Shown here: one piece after another, positions 46,073-54,249 of the stretch
Numbering within the stretch: the first letter of the stretch is position 1
Layout: each line of letters begins with the position of its first letter
NCBI RefSeq assembly: GCF_900094585.1
Contig: NZ_FMAG01000001.1
Span: 434,001 to 498,000 of the forward strand
Direction of reading: 5' to 3'
Length of the DNA: 64,000 nucleotides
Source: Martinezella multihospitum
GTDB taxonomy: Bacteria > Pseudomonadota > Alphaproteobacteria > Rhizobiales > Rhizobiaceae
The notes under the pieces: generated by a model
The model's database searches: none
The model's input: the letters and a program-made list of their open reading frames with translations, nothing else
Told to the model about the DNA's origin: nothing
Position numbers and translations under genes: made by a program

Positions 46073-47026
46073 TCAGCCGATCCGGCCCTTTTCCATCAGC
46101 CAGGCAACCGCTTCCTGAACAGCCTGCAACGAGGTGTAGCGGGGCCGGTAGCCGAGCAGCCTTTCAGCCTTCGCGATCGAGCAATTCGGGCTTCTGGCAA
46201 TATGCTCCCAGGTCGCTTGCGCATCTTCCGCCGACTGGCCTTCGGCCCATGCCCTATAGGGCAGGAATTCCAGCTGCGGCTCATGCCCGAACCAGCGCGA
46301 CATGGCCTCTGCATAACCTCTGAGCGTCAGCGCACCGCTTGAAACCGCATGGAAAGCCTCTCCCGTCGAGGCCCGCCAGTTAGCGATGGCGCCCATGAAC
46401 ATCTGCGCGACGTCGTCGGCATGAACGTGGTGGACTGTCTCCAGACCGAAATTCGGCAGGACGAGGGTTTCACCCCGAGCCAAAGTCGCGAAGGCGGATA
46501 GATTGAAATGCCCGGCCGGATTGAGGGGCGCCCAGCCGGGGCCGACAATATGGCCGGGATGGATCAGGGTTGCGGGAAATCCCCTGCGGCGCGCTTCCTC
46601 AAGCAGATGCGCTTCGATCGCGGCTTTCTGGATGCCATAATCGCCGAAGGGCCGCTTCGGCGCCTCTTCCGGCGTCGGCACGACGGTCGAAAATCCATGA
46701 GTCCAGATCGTGCCCGTATGCAGGAAATGGCCGACATGATCGGTGAGCGCCTCGGTCAGATGCCTTGCGCTGTCGAGCGTGAAGCAGATCATGTCGATGA
46801 CGATATCCGGCTTCAAGGCGCGAATGGCTGGACCGAAGCTGCCCTCCTTCTCCATCGCAGCGCGATCCATCGCCTGCATCTCCACATCATTCCAGGCCTT
46901 GTTCGGCGAATAGGGTTCAGCCTGACCGCGGCTGATCGCCACGACCTTATGCCCCGCTTCCACGAGCCGCGGCACGAGATAGGTGCCGATATGGCCCGTT
47001 GCACCGATAATCACCGTGCGCGTCAT
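46073..47026 (-). CDS. NAD-dependent epimerase/dehydratase family protein
   Basis: This 317-residue extended SDR protein has an N-terminal nucleotide motif (VIIGATGHIGTYLVPRLVEAGH) and a later substrate region. The usual Tyr-x3-Lys is weakly preserved (around DYGIQKAAIEAHL, with Tyr, Gln and Lys), so it may be an atypical member that reduces or epimerises a nucleotide sugar or another carbonyl. The ATG at 47026 follows GGGAGG. It has no operon partner. Confidence 0.8.
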   Translation of the reverse strand: MTRTVIIGATGHIGTYLVPRLVEAGHKVVAISRGQAEPYSPNKAWNDVEMQAMDRAAMEKEGSFGPAIRALKPDIVIDMICFTLDSARHLTEALTDHVGHFLHTGTIWTHGFSTVVPTPEEAPKRPFGDYGIQKAAIEAHLLEEARRRGFPATLIHPGHIVGPGWAPLNPAGHFNLSAFATLARGETLVLPNFGLETVHHVHADDVAQMFMGAIANWRASTGEAFHAVSSGALTLRGYAEAMSRWFGHEPQLEFLPYRAWAEGQSAEDAQATWEHIARSPNCSIAKAERLLGYRPRYTSLQAVQEAVAWLMEKGRIG

Positions 47027-47577
47027 GACGTCCTCCCAACGGTCAAGATCGAAATCGGCGGCTGGCCGATATCCAAGAAATGATCTGCCGTGAGAATAGG
47101 AGAGCAGGCGGCTTTGTCATCCCCTCTCATGGCTGAAAAAGTCATTCATCACCGTCTTCATTGCAGGAGGCGAAGATAAATGCATCCGAGCATCACTTCG
47201 GCGCAGATAACGATGTAATACGCAGCGATGGAGAGTGGGGATGGCACTCGCAGATAGCCCAGCACATCATCTAACGACAGCAGCGTGTTCCGGATTGCAT
47301 TGGGGACTGAACCGCCACTTTTTCCATCATCTATACAAGAGCACGCGAATTCCTAGGCACTCGCTGGGGTATGAGCGCAAGATCGGCCTTTGGCATCTTT
47401 GCCGCCCTAACAACAAGAAACCGATTTACTCTCATTAGATACAATAGCTTAAGTCATTCTCGTGCAGCTGCTGCGCCTTATGGCATCGGTATTGCATGCT
47501 TAGCGTTCGAGACCATGCCGTCAGGATTTACCAATGCCGAATAAAACATCATCGCCATCGGTGCGACCGCCGATTTC
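47027..47577. other. 551-bp intergenic region with a 12-codon open frame
   Basis: I see no recognisable gene. One tiny open frame, 47180-47218 (MHPSITSAQITM), has a strong Shine-Dalgarno sequence (AGGAGG at 47165-47170). It may be a leader peptide, or the remains of a longer gene. No terminator hairpin or repeat stands out. The base composition is less GC-rich than that of the neighbours, especially at 47300-47460. Confidence 0.4.
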
Positions 47578-49152
47578 ATGACTCCCTCCACCAGACAGAC
47601 CGCTCGAACCAATTCGCCATCGTCCCGTGCCATGATTGCGACACCGCATTGGCAGGCCAGCGAAGCAGGCGCGAAAGTGCTCAGACGCGGCGGCAATGCG
47701 ATTGAGGCGCTGATTGCCGCCGGAGCTGCCCTATCGGTCACCTACCCCCATTTCTGCGGGCTCGGCGGCGACGCGGTCTGGCTGGTGGCGGACGAAACAG
47801 GCAATGCACAGACTTTCCTTGGCATCGGGCAGGCGGCTGCGGCCATTCCTCGTGGAGACATACCTTTACGGGGCGCCGCCTCTACCCTGACGACGGCCTG
47901 CCTCGTGGATAGCTGGGAGAAAGCGCTTGCCTATTCCGCCGAGGCATGGGGCGGCACGGAGCGATTGCCGGCCCTTCTCGACGACGCGATCGCAATGGCG
48001 GACGACGGCTTCGAAGTTAGCAGGTCGCAAGCGTTCTGGTACGAATTCCGGCGCGATGAACTAAACGGCTGGCCCGGCTTCACCGGGCTCTTCCGGTCCG
48101 GCGGCATTCAGCATCAACCCGCCCTTGCGCAAACACTCAAAGCCATAGCGCGTCACGGCACCCGCGAATTTTATGAGGGTGCTCTCGCCCGTCGAATTGT
48201 GAACGGGCTTGCCGAGGCCGGCTCTCCGCTTTCGGCCGCGGATCTTGCCGCCACGCGGACTGATGTCGCGGCTCCTCTCCAGCAGGCGTATCGCGATACG
48301 ATACTTCTTGCTCCACCCCCACCGACGCAAGGAATAACCACCCTCGGCATCATGGGTGTGCTCGACCATCTGCCGATGGCGGATTTCCGGCCCGACAGCC
48401 CGGCCTATTATCATGCGCTGGTCGAAGCCGTGAAACAGGCGTTCCTCGATCGGCATGCGATCGCCGATCCACGCTTCGCCGAGGACATCTCGAAACACCT
48501 CCTCGATCCGCGGCGCCTTGCCGCCAAGGCTGCGGCGATCGATCCGGCAAGAGCCCTGCCCTGGCCACAAGATTATCGACACGGAGACACCTCGCTGCTT
48601 GCCGCCGTGGACGCCGATGGACGATGTGCGTCGCTGCTGCAAAGCCTCTATTTCGACTGGGGCAGTGGCGTGGTGATCGGCGACACCGGCCTCCTCTGGC
48701 AAAACAGGGGGGCGGCTTTCAGTACCGATCCGGCAAATCCCAATTGCATCCAACCGGGGAAACGTCCTTTCTATACGCTCAACCCAGGCCTTGCGCTGAA
48801 GGACGGGCGTCCGCATCTGATCTACGGCACACAGGGCGCGGACGGTCAGCCGCAGACGCTGTCGCTGCTGCTCAGCCTGCTTATCGACCACGGCCTTGAT
48901 CCGGCTGCAGCGCTCGCGCGCCCGCGGTTCTTGCTCGGCCGCACCTTCTCGGACGGCCGCGACAGCCTCAAGATCGAGGAAAATATCGGCATTGAAGCAG
49001 TCTCCACGCTCGCGGCCATGGGTCATGAGATCTCGACCATCGACGCGGTCAGCCCGCTTGGGGGCCAGGCCGGCGTGATCCGCATTGGCGAAGATGGCGC
49101 GCTCGACGGCGCGCATGATCCACGCAGCGACGGAGGCGCGATCCTGCTGTGA
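47578..49152 (+). CDS. Gamma-glutamyltransferase-like Ntn-hydrolase
   Basis: This 524-residue member of the gamma-glutamyltransferase family is shorter than usual. The N-terminal block AKVLRRGGNAIEALIAAGAALSVTYPHFCGLGGDA is clear. The expected self-cleavage nucleophile is Thr338 in RHGDTSLLAAVDADG. The C-terminal oxyanion block (GKRPFYTLNPGLALKDGRPHLIYGTQGADGQPQT) is present. There is no signal peptide. The start is ATG 47578; ATG 47632 is possible, since neither has a good ribosome binding site. The stop overlaps the start of the amidohydrolase gene (GTGA), so the two work together, probably on an amide. Confidence 0.82.
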   Translation: MTPSTRQTARTNSPSSRAMIATPHWQASEAGAKVLRRGGNAIEALIAAGAALSVTYPHFCGLGGDAVWLVADETGNAQTFLGIGQAAAAIPRGDIPLRGAASTLTTACLVDSWEKALAYSAEAWGGTERLPALLDDAIAMADDGFEVSRSQAFWYEFRRDELNGWPGFTGLFRSGGIQHQPALAQTLKAIARHGTREFYEGALARRIVNGLAEAGSPLSAADLAATRTDVAAPLQQAYRDTILLAPPPPTQGITTLGIMGVLDHLPMADFRPDSPAYYHALVEAVKQAFLDRHAIADPRFAEDISKHLLDPRRLAAKAAAIDPARALPWPQDYRHGDTSLLAAVDADGRCASLLQSLYFDWGSGVVIGDTGLLWQNRGAAFSTDPANPNCIQPGKRPFYTLNPGLALKDGRPHLIYGTQGADGQPQTLSLLLSLLIDHGLDPAAALARPRFLLGRTFSDGRDSLKIEENIGIEAVSTLAAMGHEISTIDAVSPLGGQAGVIRIGEDGALDGAHDPRSDGGAILL

Positions 49153-50393
49153 ATACCGTGGAGCCGCCGCTCGATCTCGTCATCCGAAATATCCGTGTCG
49201 AGGAAGATGGCAATCTCGTCGACATAGCCGTACGGGGTGAGCGGATTGTAGCCATCGGTCCCGACATTCGGTGCGATGCAATATCAGACGTCGACGGTAA
49301 GGGAAGCTTCGCTTTCGGCGGATTTGCCGACACACATATTCATCTCGACAAGGCCTGCATTCTCGATCGCTGCACGATTTGCGAGGGCATGCTTGCCGAA
49401 GCCGTACGGGAAACGGCCAAAGCCAAGGCGGGCTTCGAAGAAAGCGACGTTTATGCCCGAGCCGCACGCATTGTCGAGAAAGCGATTTCCCACGGCACGA
49501 CGAGAATGCGAACCTTTGTCGAGATCGATCCCCGCGCCGGTTTCCGTTCCTTCGAGGCAATCAAGCGCATCCGAAGGGATTACGCCTTCGCGGTCGATAT
49601 CGAAATCTGCGCCTTCGCTCAGGATGGGCTCACGAACGAGCCGCAAACATACGACATGCTCGACACGGCACTTGCCGATGGTGCGGATCTGGTGGGCGGC
49701 TGTCCTTACACGGACTCATCCCCCAGCCGGCACGTGGACATGATTTTCGCACTGGCATCAAAACACAATGTCCCGGTCGACTTTCATCTCGATTTCAGTC
49801 TCGATCCGGATCGAACCGATCTGCCCGAGGTGATCGACGCCACGCTCCGCCATGGCTGGCAGGGTCGCGTATCGATCGGCCATGTCACCAATCTGTCGGC
49901 CATGCCCAGCGCCCGGATCCTTGCCATCGCCGATAATCTCGCAGAAGCCAGGATTGCGCTGTCGGTGCTTCCGGCAACCGATTTGTTCCTGATGGGCCGC
50001 GGCCATGACCGGCTGGTCCCGCGTGGCGTCGCGCCAGCCCATCTGCTGGCAAAAAGGGGCGTTGTAACCTCCATTGCGACCAACAATATTCTCAATCCTT
50101 TCACGCCCTATGGCGACGCTTCACTAATCCGCATGGCCAATCTGTATGCCAATGTCGCTCAACTCGCGCGCGACGACGAGATGGCCCTGGTCTTCGACAT
50201 GGTGAGCGAAATGGCAGCAAGCCAACTTAACGGCAGCGCGCGTCTGCAGGCCGGCGGCGAAGCGACGATCGTGCTCCTCGACAGCCCCGGCCCCCGCGCT
50301 GCCGTGCGCGAGATCGCCCGGGTGATTGCCGGCTGGAAAAGGGGACGCAAGAGTTTCGACAACGGCCGTCCTATGCTCCACAAAGCGATCTAG
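49149..50393 (+). CDS. Cytosine-deaminase-like amidohydrolase with altered active site
   Basis: This 414-residue amidohydrolase-superfamily barrel resembles CodA/AtzC-type deaminases. The metal motif HIHLDK (from FADTHIHLDKACILDR), His213 of VDFHLDFS and the His of SIGHVTNLS are kept. The catalytic Glu of CodA (HxDE) is Phe216 here, and the Asp of the HDD/SDN motif is Asn (IATNNILNPFTPYGD, about residue 312). So the ordinary deaminase chemistry is unlikely. The start is GTG 49149, overlapping the upstream stop by four bases. It may hydrolyse a different ring or amide, or be an inactive partner. Confidence 0.8.
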   Translation: MNTVEPPLDLVIRNIRVEEDGNLVDIAVRGERIVAIGPDIRCDAISDVDGKGSFAFGGFADTHIHLDKACILDRCTICEGMLAEAVRETAKAKAGFEESDVYARAARIVEKAISHGTTRMRTFVEIDPRAGFRSFEAIKRIRRDYAFAVDIEICAFAQDGLTNEPQTYDMLDTALADGADLVGGCPYTDSSPSRHVDMIFALASKHNVPVDFHLDFSLDPDRTDLPEVIDATLRHGWQGRVSIGHVTNLSAMPSARILAIADNLAEARIALSVLPATDLFLMGRGHDRLVPRGVAPAHLLAKRGVVTSIATNNILNPFTPYGDASLIRMANLYANVAQLARDDEMALVFDMVSEMAASQLNGSARLQAGGEATIVLLDSPGPRAAVREIARVIAGWKRGRKSFDNGRPMLHKAI

Positions 50394-50485
50394 AACGCCG
50401 CGTTATTCCATTGAGGAGCGAAGTGGTCCGCGCGAGCAGAAGCGAAGCTGAGATCGCTGTTGGACGCGCCGTTAAGGCAGAACGA

Positions 50486-51400
50486 TCAATCATGCCGTTC
50501 CAGGAATCCCGAGACCGTCTTCAGGCAAAGATCCTTCTCTTCGACATGCGGCATATGGCTTGAATTTTCGAAGAGCACCCATTCGCAACCCCTGACGCGG
50601 TCAAGATAGGGCTTGACCACCAGCGGGGTCGCCTCGTCGTATTTGCCTGAGATCAGCAGGGTCGGCGCCTCGATGAGGGAAAGTCTGTCTTCGATCGTCC
50701 AGTCCTTCATGGTGCCGATGACGTGAAACTCAGTCGGGCCGTTCATGTTGCGGTAAACGGTATTATCCTCGTCCATGGTGGCGAAGGTGCGGGCGACCTC
50801 CGCCGGCCAGGGCACGACGCGGCAGACATGGCGATCGTAGAAGACGCGAGAACCGGCGATATATTCCGGATCGGTAATCGTGCCGGCCTCTTCGTGCCTC
50901 AGCAGCGTGTCCTGCACATCTTGTGGCAACTCCTCGCGAAGCCGGTTCGCTTCCGCGACCCAGGTGTGCATGTTGGCCGGCGAATTGGCGATCACCAGCG
51001 CCTTCAGCCCTTTCGGTCGACGCACCGCATGTTCGGCACCCAGCATACCGCCCCAGGACTGCCCGAGAAAAGCGTAGCGATCCTGAATGCCGAGATGCTT
51101 CAGCAGCGTATCCAGTTCATCAAGGAACAGGGCCGGCGTCCAGAAGTCAGGTCCTTTCTCCGGCAGTCGCGTGGACTTGCCGTTGCCAAGCTGATCGTAG
51201 TGGATGACGGCACGGCCATCGATTTCGGCAATGTCCTTGAAGCTATCGACATAGTCATGAGTGCAGCCAGGCCCGCCATGGGCGACGACGAGCGGCAGCT
51301 TGCCGGAGGCGAGCGATCCGGTGATGCGGTACCATGTCCGGTATTCGCGAAAGGGCAGAAAGGCTTCCTGCGTCGGGATTGCGGCCACGTGTCTCTCCAT
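50486..51400 (-). CDS. Proline iminopeptidase-family hydrolase 1
   Basis: This 304-residue alpha/beta hydrolase of the S33 family releases an N-terminal residue, classically proline, from short peptides. The oxyanion motif [13 protein letters not shown], nucleophile GQSWGG, acid SGKYDEATP and catalytic His of [10 protein letters not shown] are all present. ATG 51400 is preferred; the frame is open to a TTG at 51439. It lies 54 bases downstream of the LuxR gene on the same strand and has the conserved 19-bp box (51450-51468) in front. It resembles the second iminopeptidase at 52369 in length and motifs. Confidence 0.87.
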   Translation of the reverse strand: MERHVAAIPTQEAFLPFREYRTWYRITGSLASGKLPLVVAHGGPGCTHDYVDSFKDIAEIDGRAVIHYDQLGNGKSTRLPEKGPDFWTPALFLDELDTLLKHLGIQDRYAFLGQSWGGMLGAEHAVRRPKGLKALVIANSPANMHTWVAEANRLREELPQDVQDTLLRHEEAGTITDPEYIAGSRVFYDRHVCRVVPWPAEVARTFATMDEDNTVYRNMNGPTEFHVIGTMKDWTIEDRLSLIEAPTLLISGKYDEATPLVVKPYLDRVRGCEWVLFENSSHMPHVEEKDLCLKTVSGFLERHD

Positions 51401-51449
51401 CTCCAGCCTTTGACGGTGGAGACCATAACGTGACCGCAACGCGTGCGGC

Positions 51450-51468
51450 AGCTATCAGAAGTTATAGG
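51450..51468 (-). promoter_or_regulatory. Candidate LuxR-binding box upstream of peptidase gene 1
   Basis: On the - strand it reads CCTATAACTTCTGATAGCT, with the dyad CTAT-N8-ATAG. It is 17 of 19 identical to the box at 52272-52290 and has the same orientation toward its peptidase gene. It overlaps the stop codon of the LuxR gene and ends 49 bases before the peptidase start. Confidence 0.65.
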
Positions 51469-52237
51469 ATGGCTGCGCGTCCAGCAGGCGATAATGCGTG
51501 GCGCGAACGACGGCCTGCGTGCGGTTCTTGGCGCCGAGCTTCTTGGCCGCGGCATTGAGATGCATGACGACCGTCGGCACCGAGCGGTCGATGATGCGCG
51601 AGATCTCCTTGGCGGAATAGCCCTCGGCGGAATAGCGCAGGCACTCCCTCTCCCGCTCCGTCAGCCGGATTTTGCCGACACTGAGCGCGGCGGCATCGAA
51701 GAGCGAATAGGCCGTCTCGTGAAAGACATGGGCGAGCAGATTGAAATCAGCGATATAGCGCAGGGCATCACGCTCGAACTCCTTGTTGGCGCCGAAACGA
51801 ATTCCGGTGACCGTCGCATAATCGCCCCGCGGCATGTGCACCGGCACAGTCACACCCGTCGACATGTCACGCTCGCTCAAATAGCGCGCAACAGGAACCG
51901 TATCCTCGCTCATGAAGCGCTTGATCAGCGTATCGGCATCGGAATCATAGTTCCAGAAAAACGGCGCCGAAGTGCGTAGCGCCACCTGCTGGACAGGATC
52001 GATACGGAAATAACCGCGATCGAACCAATATTCATACATGTCGTCGGAGATGTTCCTGAGCTTCAGAAGCGACGGGATCATGATCTTGCCGTCAAGATCG
52101 TAAGGCACCGGCGTATAATCGTAGATCAAGGCCTCGAAACCGATTGCCTTCATGCCCTCGAAAATATGGTCGATGCGGCCGTCCAGCGTCTGATGCGCCG
52201 TGAACTGGCGCCTGATGGTCCCGATTTGATCGAACAT
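51455..52237 (-). CDS. LuxR-family solo regulator, plant-associated (OryR/PipR-like) type
   Basis: This 260-residue regulator has an N-terminal autoinducer-binding domain (about 15-165) and a C-terminal LuxR helix-turn-helix (about 190-250, LTERERECLRYSAEGYSAKEISRIIDRSVPTVVMHLNAAAKKLGAKNRTQAV). The ligand pocket keeps Asp80-Pro81 (YFRIDPVQ) and Trp95 (APFFWNYD). At the two positions that are Trp and Tyr in acyl-homoserine-lactone receptors it has Met67 and Trp71 (DDMYEYWFDRGYF). That change marks LuxR solos of plant-associated bacteria, which answer plant compounds. No luxI is present. It sits between two iminopeptidase genes, as such regulators typically do. ATG 52237 is the likely start; the frame is open to 52279. 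Confidence 0.9.
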   Translation of the reverse strand: MFDQIGTIRRQFTAHQTLDGRIDHIFEGMKAIGFEALIYDYTPVPYDLDGKIMIPSLLKLRNISDDMYEYWFDRGYFRIDPVQQVALRTSAPFFWNYDSDADTLIKRFMSEDTVPVARYLSERDMSTGVTVPVHMPRGDYATVTGIRFGANKEFERDALRYIADFNLLAHVFHETAYSLFDAAALSVGKIRLTERERECLRYSAEGYSAKEISRIIDRSVPTVVMHLNAAAKKLGAKNRTQAVVRATHYRLLDAQPSYNF

Positions 52238-52271
52238 GCAGCGGTTCCCGTCTGTGGCTGCGACCTCCCAA

Positions 52272-52290
52272 CCTATCACTTCTTATAGCT
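52272..52290 (+). promoter_or_regulatory. Candidate LuxR-binding box upstream of peptidase gene 2
   Basis: CCTATCACTTCTTATAGCT, with the same CTAT-N8-ATAG dyad as the box at 51450-51468. It is 78 bases before the peptidase start. An AT-rich stretch at 52311-52320 (GTAAAAATTT) lies where a -10 would be if the box were centred near -42. Confidence 0.65.
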
Positions 52291-52325
52291 GGTGCCGAGC
52301 GCGGTTTAAGGTAAAAATTTAGCCA

Positions 52326-52342
52326 TGCTCAAATATTGAGCA
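52326..52342. promoter_or_regulatory. Dyad TGCTCAA-ata-TTGAGCA
   Basis: A 17-bp dyad with seven-base arms in the 5' leader of the second iminopeptidase gene, 26 bases before the start codon. It could be a second operator or an RNA hairpin near the ribosome binding site. Confidence 0.5.
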
Positions 52343-52368
52343 AGCAGAATCTTTCGCCGGAGTTGTCA

Positions 52369-53259
52369 ATGTGGCGTGAAATCCAGCCCGAGGCACGGCA
52401 CGTCGTCGAGGTCGATGGCTACAAGGTGGTCGCCTACAGCTTTGGCGGCGGGCCTGAGACGGTCTTCTGCCTGAACGGCGGCCCCGGGCTGCCCTGCGAC
52501 TATCTGCGCGAGGCACACTCCTGCCTGATCGATAGGGGTTACAGGGTCGTTGCCTTCGACCAGCTCGGCACCGGCTCCTCCGACCGTCCCACAGACAAGA
52601 GCCTCTGGACCATCGGCCGCTATGTCGAGGAGACTGAAACCGTCCGCAAGGCGCTCGACCTCGGCAAGGTTCATATGCTCGGTCACTCCTGGGGCGGCTG
52701 GCTGGCGATCGACTATGCGCTGACCTATCCCGAGAACCTTGAGACGCTGATCCTCGAAGATACCGTCGCCGACATGCCGCATCTGATTTCCGAGCTGGAG
52801 CGGCTACGCGCGGCACTCGGGCCGGAAACGGTCGCGATGATGCAGAAGCACGAGGCGCAAGGCACCTATAATCACCCCGAATATCTCGCCGCCGTCACCA
52901 TCCTCAACTACCGCCATGTCTGCCGTCTGCCGGAATGGCCGGCACCTGTCCGCCGCTCGCTCGACGATTGGAACATGGGTCCCTACGAGACGATGCAGGG
53001 GCCGAACGAATTTCTCTACATCGGCAATCTCAAGGACTGGAACCGCATTCCCGACCTTCCGCAACTTGCCATGCCGGTACTGATCACGGCGGGCGAACAT
53101 GACGAATTGACGCCGGCCTGTGCGCTCCGGATGAAGCTTGCCTTGAAGGATGCCGAACTCAAGGTCTTCGCCAATGCCAGCCACATGCCCTTCTATGAGA
53201 ACCCGCAGGACTACTATCCGGCACTCCTCGATTTCCTGTCGCGGCATAGGACAAGCTGA
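52369..53259 (+). CDS. Proline iminopeptidase-family hydrolase 2
   Basis: This 296-residue S33 peptidase has the oxyanion motif FCLNGGPGLPCDYL, nucleophile GHSWGGWL, acid GEHDELTP and His of NASHMPFYEN. The ATG at 52369 has CGGAG six bases upstream; a TTG at 52336 in the same frame falls within a dyad and is unlikely. It is divergent from the LuxR gene and is followed after 51 bases by the peptide ABC operon. The pair of iminopeptidases around a plant-type LuxR solo suggests that the peptidase product or substrate is linked to the signal. Confidence 0.88.
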   Translation: MWREIQPEARHVVEVDGYKVVAYSFGGGPETVFCLNGGPGLPCDYLREAHSCLIDRGYRVVAFDQLGTGSSDRPTDKSLWTIGRYVEETETVRKALDLGKVHMLGHSWGGWLAIDYALTYPENLETLILEDTVADMPHLISELERLRAALGPETVAMMQKHEAQGTYNHPEYLAAVTILNYRHVCRLPEWPAPVRRSLDDWNMGPYETMQGPNEFLYIGNLKDWNRIPDLPQLAMPVLITAGEHDELTPACALRMKLALKDAELKVFANASHMPFYENPQDYYPALLDFLSRHRTS

Positions 53260-53310
53260 TGCAAGCTAAGGTGATCCAATCCCACCGACGACAAGGGGGC
53301 GATCGCCGCC

Positions 53311-54249
53311 ATGCATCGCTATAAATTCGTACTGACGCGACCGCTGCAGTTCCTGCCTGTCCTCTTCGGCATCAGCGTCATCACCTTCGTTCTGGTCCGC
53401 CTCATTCCCGGCGATCCCGCGCGCAATATTCTCGGCACGCGCGCGACACCAGCGGCACTTGCCAGCATTCGTGCGCAATACGGCCTCGATCAGCCGATGT
53501 GGCTGCAATATTTCTATTTCATCAAGAATCTCGGCAATGGCGAGATGGGCAAATCGATTCTCTACAAGATCGACGTGCTGCCGCTGATTTCGACGCGGAT
53601 CGAGCCGACCATCGCGCTGGTCGTCTCGAGCGTCATCCTGTCGATCCTGATTGCAGTGCCGATGTCGGCGATTGCCGCGCGCAATGCCGGCCGTGCGCCG
53701 GATCATATCGTGCGCGTCGTCTCGACCTTCGGCATCGGCTTTCCGCCCTTCTGGCTGGGGCTGATGCTGATCATCCTGTTCAGCGTCCAGCTCGGGATCC
53801 TGCCGGTCTCGGGCTACGGCTCGACGATCGGCGAGAAGATTGCCCATCTCATCCTGCCGGCCCTGACGGTTGCGCTGTCGCTTTCGACCGTGCTGACCCG
53901 CAGCCTGCGGGCCGCGATGATCGAATCCTTGAAATCGGATGTGGCGACTGCGGCCCGTGCCCGCGGCATGCCAGAGGGCATCGTCTTCTGGCGGCATGTC
54001 GTACCGAACTCGCTGGTGCCGACAATCAATCTGCTCGCCGTCAACATCGGCTGGCTGATCGGCGGTACGGTCGTCGTCGAAAGCGTCTTTGCCCTACCCG
54101 GCATGGGCCAGTTGCTGGTGCGCGCCATCTTCTCGCGCGACTACATGGTCGTTCAGGGTGTTGCGATGGTCTTTGCCTGCGCCACGGTGCTGGTCAGCTT
54201 CCTCGCCGATATCGTTACGGTCGCCGTCGATCCGCGGGTGAAGCTATGA
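53311..54249 (+). CDS. Peptide ABC transporter permease, DppB type (second system)
   Basis: This 312-residue inner-membrane permease begins MHRYKFVLTRPLQFLPVLFGISVITFVLVRLIPGDPA, as DppB/OppB proteins do. The EAA loop is TAARARGMPEGIVFWRHV. A GGGGGCG stretch stands nine bases before the ATG. It follows iminopeptidase 2 closely and is coupled to the next permease by ATGA (54246-54249). Confidence 0.91.
   Translation: MHRYKFVLTRPLQFLPVLFGISVITFVLVRLIPGDPARNILGTRATPAALASIRAQYGLDQPMWLQYFYFIKNLGNGEMGKSILYKIDVLPLISTRIEPTIALVVSSVILSILIAVPMSAIAARNAGRAPDHIVRVVSTFGIGFPPFWLGLMLIILFSVQLGILPVSGYGSTIGEKIAHLILPALTVALSLSTVLTRSLRAAMIESLKSDVATAARARGMPEGIVFWRHVVPNSLVPTINLLAVNIGWLIGGTVVVESVFALPGMGQLLVRAIFSRDYMVVQGVAMVFACATVLVSFLADIVTVAVDPRVKL

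Noticed and set aside
49149..50393. Annotation as a cytosine deaminase
   Set aside because: The catalytic Glu and Asp of CodA are replaced by Phe and Asn, so the superfamily is kept but the activity is not assigned.
51455..52237. Interpretation as an acyl-homoserine-lactone quorum-sensing receptor
   Set aside because: No luxI-type synthase gene is in the window, and the two pocket residues that define lactone receptors are changed to Met and Trp.
53499..54245. Upstream extension of the second DppC open frame
   Set aside because: The extension runs through the DppB gene in another frame. The ATG at 54246, overlapping the DppB stop, gives the normal family N-terminus.
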